12,353 bases of DNA, taken from positions 1 through 12,353 of the forward strand of contig WLIH01000023.1 of the NCBI GenBank assembly GCA_009702305.1. The letters run 5' to 3'. Source of the stretch: Actinomycetota bacterium. Its GTDB lineage: Bacteria > Actinomycetota > Actinomycetes > Propionibacteriales > Nocardioidaceae. The notes under the pieces are model-generated. The model saw only the letters and a program-made list of their open reading frames with translations, did not search any database and was not told where the DNA came from. The stretch's first letter is position 1. Each line of letters begins with the position of its first letter. This document shows positions 1 to 6,923 of the stretch, one piece after another. The position numbers and the translations under genes are program-made.

Positions 1-834
1 GACTCCCGGCACGCCGGCACCGACCAGCTGCTCGCGCGCCACGGCGTCGCAGAGGCAGTGAGCTGGGAGGCCCCCGACGGCACGACGATCCAGGGCTTCC
101 TGTGCCGGCCCACGACGCCCGGCCCGCACCCGCTGGTGGTCAACATCCACGGCGGCCCGGTGTGGGCCTTCCGCGGCACCTGGCAGCTCTTCTACCCGTG
201 GGTGCCGCTGCTCGTCTCCCAGGGCTACGCCGTGCTCAACCCGAATCCGCGCGGCAGTGCCGGCCGCGGACAGGAATTCGCGGCGCAGGTCGTCGGCGAC
301 ATGGGTGGCGCGGACACCGACGACTTCCTCAGCGGCATCGACGCGCTGGTGGAGCTGGGCATCGCCGACCCCGACCGGATCGGGCTGACCGGCGCGTCGT
401 ACGGCGGCTTCATGTCCAGCTGGCTGGTGACCCGCGACCAGCGGTTCGCCGCGGCGGTGCCGACCGCGCCGGTGACGGACTGGTACAGCCAGCACTTCAC
501 CAGCAACATCCCGTTCTTCGACCGGCTGTTCCTGGCCGGCGACCCGGCCGAGCCCGGCGACCGCTTCCACGAGCGCAGCCCGGTGATGCACGCCGCTGGG
601 GTGACCACACCGTGTCTCAACGTCACCGGCGCGCTCGACCGGTGCACTCCTCCGGGCCAGGCTCGTGAGTTCCACACGGCGCTGATCGAGCACGGGGTGG
701 AGTCGGTGCTGGTGACCTACCCGGAGGAGGGCCACGGGGTGAGAGCGTTCCCGGCCCTCATCGACTACTGCGCCCGGATGCTCGAGTGGTTCGAGCGTCA
801 CATGCCCGTCCACCCCACGGAGGAGACCCGATGA
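1..834 (+). CDS. S9 family (prolyl-oligopeptidase type) serine peptidase, C-terminal part
   Basis: The reading frame is already open at base 1 and codes upstream of the first in-frame GTG (58), so this is the 3' part of a longer gene cut by the window edge; the N-terminal beta-propeller expected in this family is not in view. What remains is a complete alpha/beta-hydrolase catalytic domain. The oxyanion-side HGGP is at about 145-156, the nucleophile motif G-A-S-Y-G-G has its Ser codon at 397-399, the likely acid is Asp in GALDRCTPP (637-639), and the His is in EEGHG (733-735). GxSYGG and the spacing to Asp and His are typical of dipeptidyl/acylaminoacyl peptidases of family S9, which cleave short peptides in the cytoplasm. 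No signal can be judged without the N-terminus. The stop overlaps the next ATG (ATGA, 831-834), so the two genes are probably co-translated. The family is secure; the substrate is unknown. Confidence 0.88.
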   Translation, partial: DSRHAGTDQLLARHGVAEAVSWEAPDGTTIQGFLCRPTTPGPHPLVVNIHGGPVWAFRGTWQLFYPWVPLLVSQGYAVLNPNPRGSAGRGQEFAAQVVGDMGGADTDDFLSGIDALVELGIADPDRIGLTGASYGGFMSSWLVTRDQRFAAAVPTAPVTDWYSQHFTSNIPFFDRLFLAGDPAEPGDRFHERSPVMHAAGVTTPCLNVTGALDRCTPPGQAREFHTALIEHGVESVLVTYPEEGHGVRAFPALIDYCARMLEWFERHMPVHPTEETR

Positions 835-1670
835 CCGACCGCACCCTCGTCGTCCCCGGCGGCCACCAGGTCGCCTGCGCCGAGTACGGCGCGCCCGACG
901 GCTCCCCGGTGCTCTACCTGCACGGGGCGGGCTCCAACCGGCTCGAGGGTGCCGCCTTCGACGCCCCTGCCCGCGCACAGGGGATCCGGCTGGTGGCGCT
1001 GGACCGTCCCGGGCGAAGCCTGCCGCTGCCCCCGACGGCCAGCCCGCTGGCCTACGCCGCGGAGGTCGCGGCCGTGGCCGACCACCTCGGCATCGGCCGC
1101 TTCGTCGTCGCCGGCCAGTCCAACGGCGGGATGTTCGCCTGCGCGGTGGCGCACGCGCTGGGTGACCGGGTGAGCGCCGTCGTGCCGATCAACCCGACCG
1201 TGCCGGCCGGCGACCCCGCCGTGCGCGCGGTGCTCGATCGGAGCGGGCGTCTCGCGTACAACCTGATCCGTCGCTTCCCCGGACTCATGTCGCGCGCCGT
1301 CTCCGGCGCCGGCCTCAAGGAGCCGACGGGGCGGCGTGCCGCCCACGACCCGGACGCCGGGCTGTGGCAGGACCCGCTCATCGGCGCCGTGCTCCGCGAC
1401 GTCGCCCGGGAGCAGACGACGGTGGACTACCTCCGCAACGAGCTCGATCTGGGCATCGTGCACCCCTGGGACTTCGACCACCTGGCCCTGGCCCAGCCGG
1501 TGGAGTTCTTCATGGGTGAGCGCGACGGCGGCCTGCCTTACGTCCGCGTGTGGAGCGAGGGTCTCCCCGACTCCCGTGTGCACGTCGTGCCCGGTGGCCA
1601 CATCGCGCACCTCGCTCCCGCAGCCGCCGACGAGCTGGTCGCCCTGCTGGCCGGCTCGCCCGCCACCTGA
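831..1670 (+). CDS. alpha/beta fold hydrolase, 279 aa
   Basis: The start is ATG 831, preceded by a strong Shine-Dalgarno GGAGG (819-823) seven bases upstream and overlapping the stop of the peptidase gene by four bases; an upstream in-frame GTG at 786 would only add residues read from inside the peptidase gene. The protein is a single compact alpha/beta hydrolase. LYLHGAGSN (residues 28-36) holds the HG oxyanion motif, GQSNGG puts the nucleophile at Ser97, GERDGG suggests the acid Asp232, and PGGH gives His257. There is no signal peptide or membrane segment. Esterases, epoxide hydrolases and haloalkane dehalogenases share this fold. A Ser nucleophile argues for an esterase, peptidase or lactonase and against a dehalogenase, which would have Asp. 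Coupling to the peptidase suggests a common substrate pathway, perhaps peptide or ester turnover, but the substrate cannot be read from sequence. Confidence 0.85.
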   Translation: MTDRTLVVPGGHQVACAEYGAPDGSPVLYLHGAGSNRLEGAAFDAPARAQGIRLVALDRPGRSLPLPPTASPLAYAAEVAAVADHLGIGRFVVAGQSNGGMFACAVAHALGDRVSAVVPINPTVPAGDPAVRAVLDRSGRLAYNLIRRFPGLMSRAVSGAGLKEPTGRRAAHDPDAGLWQDPLIGAVLRDVAREQTTVDYLRNELDLGIVHPWDFDHLALAQPVEFFMGERDGGLPYVRVWSEGLPDSRVHVVPGGHIAHLAPAAADELVALLAGSPAT

Positions 1671-1693
1671 TCCGGCCACGCTCCGGTGGGATC
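1669..1693. terminator. possible bidirectional hairpin between convergent genes
   Basis: In the 26-base gap between two convergent stop codons, GATC (1669-1672) can pair with GATC (1690-1693), and CCAC (1676-1679) with GTGG (1686-1689), around a six-base loop with a three-base bulge on the left arm. There is no T-run on either side, so if it terminates it is an actinobacterial hairpin-type terminator without a U-tail. The stem is short and interrupted, so confidence is low. Confidence 0.3.
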
Positions 1694-1696
1694 GGG

Positions 1697-4600
1697 TCAG
1701 ACCCGGGGCGCCCGGACGCCACACTCGACGAGCCGCGCGACGTAGGTCTCCACGTTGCGCAGCTTGACGCTCTCGTAGCCGCGGACGAGATCGGGCAGCT
1801 CGGCGACCGCGACCGCACGCTCGTAGTCGCCGCGCAGGTCACTGGCCAGGTCGAGCACCGTGGCGCGGTAGTGGTCGCGCAGCTCGCGCTCGACCTTGCG
1901 CAGGTGGGCGTAGCCGAAGAGGTCGAGACGAGTGCCGCGCAGCGCCTTCATCCTCGCCAGCGTGCGCAACGAGCCGTGCGAGCGCGGACCGAAGGAGATC
2001 TTGGACGTGCGCCCCATCGCGCGCAGCACCGGCGGGTGCAGCTTGAAGGCGACCGTCCCGCCCGGGAACTCCCCGGCGGTCGCTGCCAGGAACGCCGGGT
2101 CGGTGAGCAGGCGCGCGACCTCGTACTCGTCCTTGTAGGCCGTCAGCTTGAAGAGCTGACGCGCCACCGCCTCGCTGAAGCGGGTCTCGGCGGTCGCGGC
2201 GCGCTCCGCCGACGCGACCTGCGCGACGACCGCGACGTAGGCGTCGGCCAGCCGCTCGTCCTGATACGCCACCAGGTCCGCTGCCCGCCGGGACACCAGG
2301 CGCAGCAGCTCGCCCTCCAGGCCGGCGGCCGCGACCGAGGCGGGGACGAGCGGCTCGACGTGCTGGGGCTCGGGGGGCGTGCCTGCGCGCCGGGCGGCCG
2401 CGAAGACGGCAGGGTCAGCGACGGCGACGCGGCCCCAGCGGAAGGCAGCGATGTTGGCAGCCACGGCCGTGCCGTTGATCCGGATGGCCTCCTCGATGGC
2501 GTCGGCTGGCAGCAGCAGCGCACCGGACTGGTAGGCCGCACCCACCAGCAGGAAGTTCGCGGCGACGGTATTGCCGAAGATGCGGTCCGCAGCCTCGAGC
2601 CCGTCGAGGTCGACCAGGTCGACGCACGCCGTGCCGACGCGGTCGAGCAGGTCGAGCTCGTCGTCGTGCTGGACGGCGGGGTCGTAGACCATCGCGCCCG
2701 TGGGGGTCCGGCTGGTCGAGACGACGGCCCGGGTGAGCCCGGCGTCGCCGTACTGCAGGTTGCGGTCCTCGGCCAGCGTGAGGAGGTCGAAGCCCAGGAA
2801 GCAGTCGGCGGAGCCCGGCGTGAGCCGGTTGGCGGGCTCGAGGTCGCCGGCCGCGAACCGCAGGTGGCCCGTGACCGGACCGGCCTTCTGCGACAGGCCC
2901 GTCTGATCGAGGGACTCGACCTCGTATCCCGCTCGCAGGGCGGCGGTGGCCAGGACCTGGTTGACGGTCACGATGCCGGTGCCGCCGATGCCGGCGAGGA
3001 AGACGTTCTGCGTGGAGGTGATCGTGTCGTCGCGCTCGCGGGCGGCCACCGGCGGGGGCTCGGGGTACGACGCGCGCCGCTTCTCAGCTCTCGGCCGACG
3101 GCGCAGGCGGCGCGCCCTGGGCGCGGTCTCCACCGTCACGAACGACGGGCAGTCGCCGTCGAGGCAGGAGTAGTCGGTGTTGCACGACGTCTGCTCGATG
3201 CGGGTCTTGCGGCCGTATTCCGTCTCGACCGGCTGCACCGAGAGGCAGTTGCTCTTCTGGCCGCAGTCGCCGCAGCCCTCGCACACCGCCTCGTTGATCA
3301 CGACGCGCTGGGTGCGGTCGGGGAGCGTGCCGCGCTTGCGCTGACGCCGAGCATCGGCGGCGCAGTGCTGGTCGTAGATGAGCACGGTGACGCCCGGCGT
3401 CTCGCGCAACAGGACCTGCGCCTCGTCCAGCCGGTCGCGGTGCCAGACCACGGTGCCGGTGGCCATCGCCCGGCGGCGGTGCCGCTTCGGCTCGTCGGAG
3501 CAGACGATGATCTTGGCGACGCCCTCACTGGCGAGCTTGTGGGTCAGCCGGGAGACCGAGAGCGCGCCCTCGGCGTCCTGCGCGCCCGTCATCGCGACGA
3601 CGTCGTTGTAGAGGATCTTGTAGGTGATGTTGACCCCGGCGGCGATGCAGGCCTGGACGGCGAGCTGACCGGAGTGGAAGAAGGTGCCGTCGCCGACGTT
3701 CTGGAAGACGTGGCCGGCATCGGTGAACCACGACTGACCGATCCACTGGGCGCCCTCGCCGCCCATCTGGGTGACGCCCGTGACGGCGCTGTCCTCGCGC
3801 TCGGAGACGGTCACCATGACGTGGCAGCCGATCCCGCCGCCGCCCATGGAGCCCTCGGGCAGTGCGGTCGACCGGTTGTGCGGGCATCCGCTGCAGAAGT
3901 ACGGCGCGCGGCTGGTGCTCAGCAGCGGGAGCTGGGTCCGCTCGACCCGGGGCGGCTTCATCTCCACGACGTCTTGGAGCAGGTGCCGCAACGGCGCCAG
4001 CAGCCGGCCGGCGGTCAGCTCGCCGTCCGCGGGGATCAGCCGTCGACGCTCGGCGTCCAGCTTGCCGAGGATCTGCGGGGTGTGCTCGCCGCCGTAGAGC
4101 AGGTCGCGGATCTGGGTCTCGATGAAGGAGGTCTTGTCCTCGACCACGACGAGCCGCTCGAGACCGGCGGCGAAGTCGGTGATCGTGTCCCGGGACACCG
4201 GACTCATCAGGGCCAGCCGCAGGACACGGACACCGGCCAGCGCGAGGTCGTCGTCGGCGACACCGAGGTCGGTCAGCGCCTGGCGCATCGAGTCGTAGCA
4301 GGAGCCGGAGGCGACCAGACCGACCCTGGCCTGCGGCGGGTCGACCTCGAGGACGTCGAGGCGGTTGGCGGCGGCGTAGGCCTGCACGAGCGCGGCGCGG
4401 GGTCCGACCAGCTCGGCCTCCGCGGCGACGATGGCGAGCGGCTTGACCACCATCGGGCGCTGCTCGTAGACGTACGGCGTGCCCTCCCACTCCACCAGCG
4501 GGTGGACGGGCGTCACGGCGCCGGCCTCGGGCCCGATCGCCCAGGCACCGTCAGCCACGTCGGCGACGATCTTGAGCGCCACGACGCAGCCGGAGGAGCG

Positions 4601-5218
4601 CGACAGCTCGATGGCGTGCAACCCGAGCGTGACGATCTCGGCGGCGTTGCGCGGGAAGAGCACCGGGATGCCCAGAGCGGCCAGGGATCGCTCGCTGACT
4701 GCCGGCACGGTCGAGGACTTCGACGCCGGGTCGTCACCCACGAGCAGGACGGCGCCGCCGCTCGGGTGGACGCCGAACAGGTTGGCGTGCCGCAGGGCGT
4801 CGGTCGCGCGATCGACTCCGGGGCCCTTGCCGTACCAGAAGCCGGTCACGCCGTCGAAGCGCCGCTCGCCCAGCGGGAGGTCGATCTGGCTGCCCCACAC
4901 CGAGGTCGCGGCGAGCTCCTCGTTGAGACCGGGCACGAAGCGGATGTCGTGGTCGTCGAGGACCTGGCGCAGGTCGCCGAGGAGCTTGTCGAGGCCGCCG
5001 AGCGGGCTGCCCTGGTAGCCGGAGACGAACGACGCGGTGTGGAGTCCGCGTCGACGGTCGAGGGCGCGGTGCTCGACGAGCAGCCGCGCGATCGCCTGGA
5101 CGCCGGTGACCAGCGTGGCAGGCGCACCGACGCGGAACCGGTCGTCGAGGTCGTACGCCGGAGCGGGCGCGGCCTGCGCGGGGACGCTCAGGTCCGACCG
5201 TTCGAGCAGCTCGGTCAT
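1697..5218 (-). CDS. fused indolepyruvate:ferredoxin oxidoreductase-family 2-oxoacid oxidoreductase, 1173 aa
   Basis: This is a single-chain TPP- and iron-sulfur-dependent enzyme of the type annotated as fused IorA/IorB. Family members oxidatively decarboxylate 2-oxo acids (aryl-pyruvates, possibly branched-chain oxo acids) to acyl-CoA, reducing ferredoxin or a similar acceptor in the cytoplasm. The N-terminal pyruvate-oxidoreductase-like half spans about residues 30-400. The TPP-binding domain has FCSGCPHN (441-448) and the Mg-TPP loop GDGTF at 510-514 (nearby Asn530 and Asn538 are candidate ligands). A cysteine cluster CEGCGDCGQKSNC (646-658) plus Cys679, Cys685 and Cys690 should bind Fe-S. 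The gamma-like domain starts at GIGGTG (743-748), and a C-terminal extension (about 970-1160) matches what fused IORs usually carry. Length is as expected for the family (about 1150-1190 aa). ATG 5218 is chosen for GGGAG seven bases upstream and the ATGA overlap with the dehydrogenase stop; the frame stays open far upstream, but only as a shadow of that gene. The exact oxo-acid substrate is uncertain. Confidence 0.92.
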   Translation of the reverse strand: MTELLERSDLSVPAQAAPAPAYDLDDRFRVGAPATLVTGVQAIARLLVEHRALDRRRGLHTASFVSGYQGSPLGGLDKLLGDLRQVLDDHDIRFVPGLNEELAATSVWGSQIDLPLGERRFDGVTGFWYGKGPGVDRATDALRHANLFGVHPSGGAVLLVGDDPASKSSTVPAVSERSLAALGIPVLFPRNAAEIVTLGLHAIELSRSSGCVVALKIVADVADGAWAIGPEAGAVTPVHPLVEWEGTPYVYEQRPMVVKPLAIVAAEAELVGPRAALVQAYAAANRLDVLEVDPPQARVGLVASGSCYDSMRQALTDLGVADDDLALAGVRVLRLALMSPVSRDTITDFAAGLERLVVVEDKTSFIETQIRDLLYGGEHTPQILGKLDAERRRLIPADGELTAGRLLAPLRHLLQDVVEMKPPRVERTQLPLLSTSRAPYFCSGCPHNRSTALPEGSMGGGGIGCHVMVTVSEREDSAVTGVTQMGGEGAQWIGQSWFTDAGHVFQNVGDGTFFHSGQLAVQACIAAGVNITYKILYNDVVAMTGAQDAEGALSVSRLTHKLASEGVAKIIVCSDEPKRHRRRAMATGTVVWHRDRLDEAQVLLRETPGVTVLIYDQHCAADARRQRKRGTLPDRTQRVVINEAVCEGCGDCGQKSNCLSVQPVETEYGRKTRIEQTSCNTDYSCLDGDCPSFVTVETAPRARRLRRRPRAEKRRASYPEPPPVAARERDDTITSTQNVFLAGIGGTGIVTVNQVLATAALRAGYEVESLDQTGLSQKAGPVTGHLRFAAGDLEPANRLTPGSADCFLGFDLLTLAEDRNLQYGDAGLTRAVVSTSRTPTGAMVYDPAVQHDDELDLLDRVGTACVDLVDLDGLEAADRIFGNTVAANFLLVGAAYQSGALLLPADAIEEAIRINGTAVAANIAAFRWGRVAVADPAVFAAARRAGTPPEPQHVEPLVPASVAAAGLEGELLRLVSRRAADLVAYQDERLADAYVAVVAQVASAERAATAETRFSEAVARQLFKLTAYKDEYEVARLLTDPAFLAATAGEFPGGTVAFKLHPPVLRAMGRTSKISFGPRSHGSLRTLARMKALRGTRLDLFGYAHLRKVERELRDHYRATVLDLASDLRGDYERAVAVAELPDLVRGYESVKLRNVETYVARLVECGVRAPRV

Positions 5219-6300
5219 GCCACGTCTCCCGTCCGGGCCGCGGTCAGTCGGTCCGCCACGATCTCGGCGGCGACCCGGCCGGGTGGACGGCCGGTCGCGT
5301 CGGAGCGCACGAGCACCTCGCGCACGGTGTCGGCGATCGCCGAGATCGCCGCGGTGACCTCGTCGGCCGAGCGCTCGTGCACCTCCCCCGACACCTGGAT
5401 CAGCCCGCCGGCATTGGCGACGAAGTCCGGGACCCAGGTGATGCCGCGGCGGTGCAGCAGAGCGCCGACGGCCGAGGTCGACAGCTGGTTGTTGGCCGCA
5501 CCGCAGACGATCTCGGCACGGATCGCGTCGACCGAGGAGGGGTGCAGCGTGGACCCGAGCGCGCAGGGTGCGTAGACGTCGATCGGCGCATCGATCACCG
5601 AGTGCCGCACCGTGGTGGTGGGGTGCCGCTCGAGCAGGCGGGCGAGGGAGTCGCCCGAGGTGTCGGTCACGACCACCCTCGCGCCGGCCTCGACGAGCAG
5701 CGAGACCAGCTGGGCTCCGACCTTGCCGACCCCCTCCACGCCGACCCGGCGGCCCGTCAGTCCGTCCGGCCCCCATCGGTGCTCGGCGGCCGCGCGGATC
5801 GAGCAGAAGACGCCGTACGCCGTCGAGAAGCCGCTGTCGCCCGTGCCGCCGGTGCTGCCGGTGACGTAGCGGGTCGCCGTCGCCACGACATCGAGGTCGG
5901 CGGCCGTGGTGCCGACGTCGGCAGCCGTGTAGTAGCGACCACCCAGGCTGTCGACGAAGCGACCGTAGGCGCGCAGCAGGTCGTCGGTCTTCAGCCGCCG
6001 CGGGTCGCCGATGATGACCGCCTTGCCGCCGCCCAGCGCGATGCCGGCAGCCGCGGCCTTGTGGGTCATGCCCTGCGACAGGCGCAGGACGTCGGTGAGC
6101 GCATCGGCCTCGCTCGCGTACGGGTAGAACCGCGTGCCTCCCAGGGCCGGCCCCAGCCGGGAGTCGTGGATGGCGATGATCGCCCGCAGACCGGTCTCGG
6201 CGTCGTGGCAGAACACGACCTGCTCGTGAGCGGCCGAGCTCAGCTCGTCCGAGCGCTCGAAGACCAGGTCGGCGAGGGGGGCGGGGGCGACAACCGTCAT
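5215..6300 (-). CDS. vdh: Leu/Phe/Val dehydrogenase family, valine-dehydrogenase-like, 361 aa
   Basis: This NAD-dependent amino-acid dehydrogenase catalyses reversible oxidative deamination of a hydrophobic L-amino acid to its 2-oxo acid, NADH and ammonium. The catalytic domain contains LGPALGGTRFYPY (49-61), the substrate-binding Lys81 in MTHK and the catalytic Lys93 in GGGK, spaced 12 apart as in leucine dehydrogenase. The Rossmann part has GVGKVG (190-195), then CGAANNQ (266-272) and PDFVANAGG (291-299). HEQVVFC near the N-terminus and the long GGTRFYPYA block match, from memory, streptomycete valine dehydrogenase better than Rhodococcus phenylalanine dehydrogenase, so Val/Leu/Ile are favoured over Phe. 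The symbol rests on that recollection. ATG 6300 gives the usual length, but no Shine-Dalgarno precedes it. It is first in a two-gene operon, overlapping the oxidoreductase by four bases, which implies that its oxo-acid product feeds that enzyme. A divergent Lrp/AsnC gene probably regulates it. Confidence 0.9.
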   Translation of the reverse strand: MTVVAPAPLADLVFERSDELSSAAHEQVVFCHDAETGLRAIIAIHDSRLGPALGGTRFYPYASEADALTDVLRLSQGMTHKAAAAGIALGGGKAVIIGDPRRLKTDDLLRAYGRFVDSLGGRYYTAADVGTTAADLDVVATATRYVTGSTGGTGDSGFSTAYGVFCSIRAAAEHRWGPDGLTGRRVGVEGVGKVGAQLVSLLVEAGARVVVTDTSGDSLARLLERHPTTTVRHSVIDAPIDVYAPCALGSTLHPSSVDAIRAEIVCGAANNQLSTSAVGALLHRRGITWVPDFVANAGGLIQVSGEVHERSADEVTAAISAIADTVREVLVRSDATGRPPGRVAAEIVADRLTAARTGDVA

Positions 6301-6351
6301 GAGAGCAGGGTGGGACCACCGTGGGGCGGCTCACAACGGAGATCGTCGAGG

Positions 6352-6401
6352 TTGGCGACAGATAGCAACATGTCCGATGTATCGGCCGTGGAATTGGCAA
6401 C
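6352..6401. promoter_or_regulatory. helically phased TTGGCRAC-like repeats (putative Lrp/AsnC sites)
   Basis: In the spacer between the dehydrogenase and the Lrp/AsnC gene, TTGGCGAC (6352-6359), ATAGCAAC (6362-6369) and TTGGCAAC (6394-6401) lie in the same orientation, with starts 10 and 32 bases apart. A weaker copy, CTCACAAC, starts at 6330, 22 bases before the first. All offsets are close to whole helical turns. Lrp-family octamers commonly bind several phased degenerate sites, so these are candidate binding sites. The last copy overlaps the presumed -35 of the regulator gene, which would allow autoregulation. The function is inferred. Confidence 0.4.
6374..6385. promoter_or_regulatory. 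12-base palindrome CCGAT-GT-ATCGG in the divergent promoter
   Basis: CCGAT (6374-6378) and ATCGG (6381-6385) are perfect inverted arms around GT, about 50 bases before the Lrp/AsnC start and 75 bases before the dehydrogenase start. Its position between two divergent genes makes a regulator site plausible. The arms are short, so chance is not excluded. Confidence 0.35.
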
Positions 6402-6424
6402 GAATCAGCCGCGTCACCTACATT
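6394..6424 (+). promoter_or_regulatory. probable promoter of a leaderless Lrp/AsnC mRNA
   Basis: TACATT (6419-6424) fits the actinobacterial -10 pattern TANNNT, and TTGGCA (6394-6399) could serve as the -35 with a somewhat long 19-base spacer. The -10 ends seven bases before GTG 6432, exactly where transcription should begin. No Shine-Dalgarno sequence is present. Together these point to a leaderless transcript starting at or next to the initiation codon, which is common in actinobacteria. Confidence 0.5.
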
Positions 6425-6431
6425 CTGATGC

Positions 6432-6881
6432 GTGAGCGACCTGGCGACCCTCGACGACACCGACCGGGCGATCCTCGCGCTGCTGCAGGAGAACGCCCGG
6501 CGGCCGCTGCGCGACATCGCCGCCTCGGTCGGCCTCACCGTCGCGCCGGTGCAGCGCCGGATCGCGCGCCTCGAGCGGGTCGGCGTGATCGAGCGCTACA
6601 CCGTGAAGGTCAACCAGGGTCGCATCGCGAGCGGGATCGAGGCGATGACCGAGCTGCACTTCGCCGACGACCTGGACCTGGCCCAGATCATGGAGTTCGT
6701 GGCCCAGATCCCCGAGGTCCAGGAGGTGCTCACCCTGGCGGGCGACCCCGACGCGCTGGTCCGGATCAGGGTCGAGGGCGTCGACGACCTGCGCCGCGTC
6801 GTCAGCTCCCTGCGATCGGGCGCGGCGGTCACGAGCACCAAGACGCTCGTCGTCCTGGAGCAGTGGACCCGTCACGACTGA
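6432..6881 (+). CDS. Lrp/AsnC family transcriptional regulator, 149 aa
   Basis: This DNA-binding regulator has the standard two-part build. An AsnC-type winged helix-turn-helix occupies about residues 7-53 (starting LDDTDRAILALL, with recognition helix around VAPVQRRIARLE), and a C-terminal RAM ligand-binding domain spans about 66-145, with the characteristic turn LAGDPDALVRI (102-112). Length is typical (about 150 aa). GTG 6432 is preferred because the HTH begins a few residues later and a -10 sits at leaderless distance; ATG 6428 is in another frame. Lrp/AsnC proteins sense amino acids and often control a divergent catabolic operon. Here the neighbour is the valine-dehydrogenase-like/oxidoreductase pair, as in the Bkd/Vdh/Ald regulators of other bacteria. 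A branched-chain or aromatic amino acid effector is therefore inferred. It ends 42 bases before the convergent isomerase gene. Confidence 0.93.
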   Translation: MSDLATLDDTDRAILALLQENARRPLRDIAASVGLTVAPVQRRIARLERVGVIERYTVKVNQGRIASGIEAMTELHFADDLDLAQIMEFVAQIPEVQEVLTLAGDPDALVRIRVEGVDDLRRVVSSLRSGAAVTSTKTLVVLEQWTRHD

Positions 6882-6883
6882 GA

Positions 6884-6902
6884 GCGTCGGAGCACTCGAC
6901 GC
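6884..6902. terminator. possible hairpin terminator between convergent genes
   Basis: GCGTCG (6884-6889) and CGACGC (6897-6902) form a perfect six-base-pair stem around a seven-base loop. The hairpin begins three bases after the stop of the Lrp/AsnC gene, inside the 42-base gap to the convergent isomerase stop. No U-tract follows on either strand, so it would be a hairpin-only terminator. Confidence 0.4.
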
Positions 6903-6923
6903 ACGGGCGGGTGCGGGTCCGGG

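Noticed and set aside
786..830. Upstream GTG start for the second alpha/beta hydrolase
   Set aside because: ATG 831 has an ideal Shine-Dalgarno and ATGA overlap, and the fold begins directly after it.
1550..5575. Very long open frame on the plus strand (1341 codons)
   Set aside because: It lies antisense to the oxidoreductase, whose catalytic and cysteine motifs are intact. The translation is rich in Arg, Gly, Ala, Asp and Val with no domain. Long antisense frames are expected in high-GC coding DNA.
5219..6538. In-frame extension of the oxidoreductase upstream of ATG 5218
   Set aside because: This is a shadow of the valine-dehydrogenase-like gene in another frame, giving low-complexity Arg-rich sequence. 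ATG 5218 has a good Shine-Dalgarno and the family's N-terminus.
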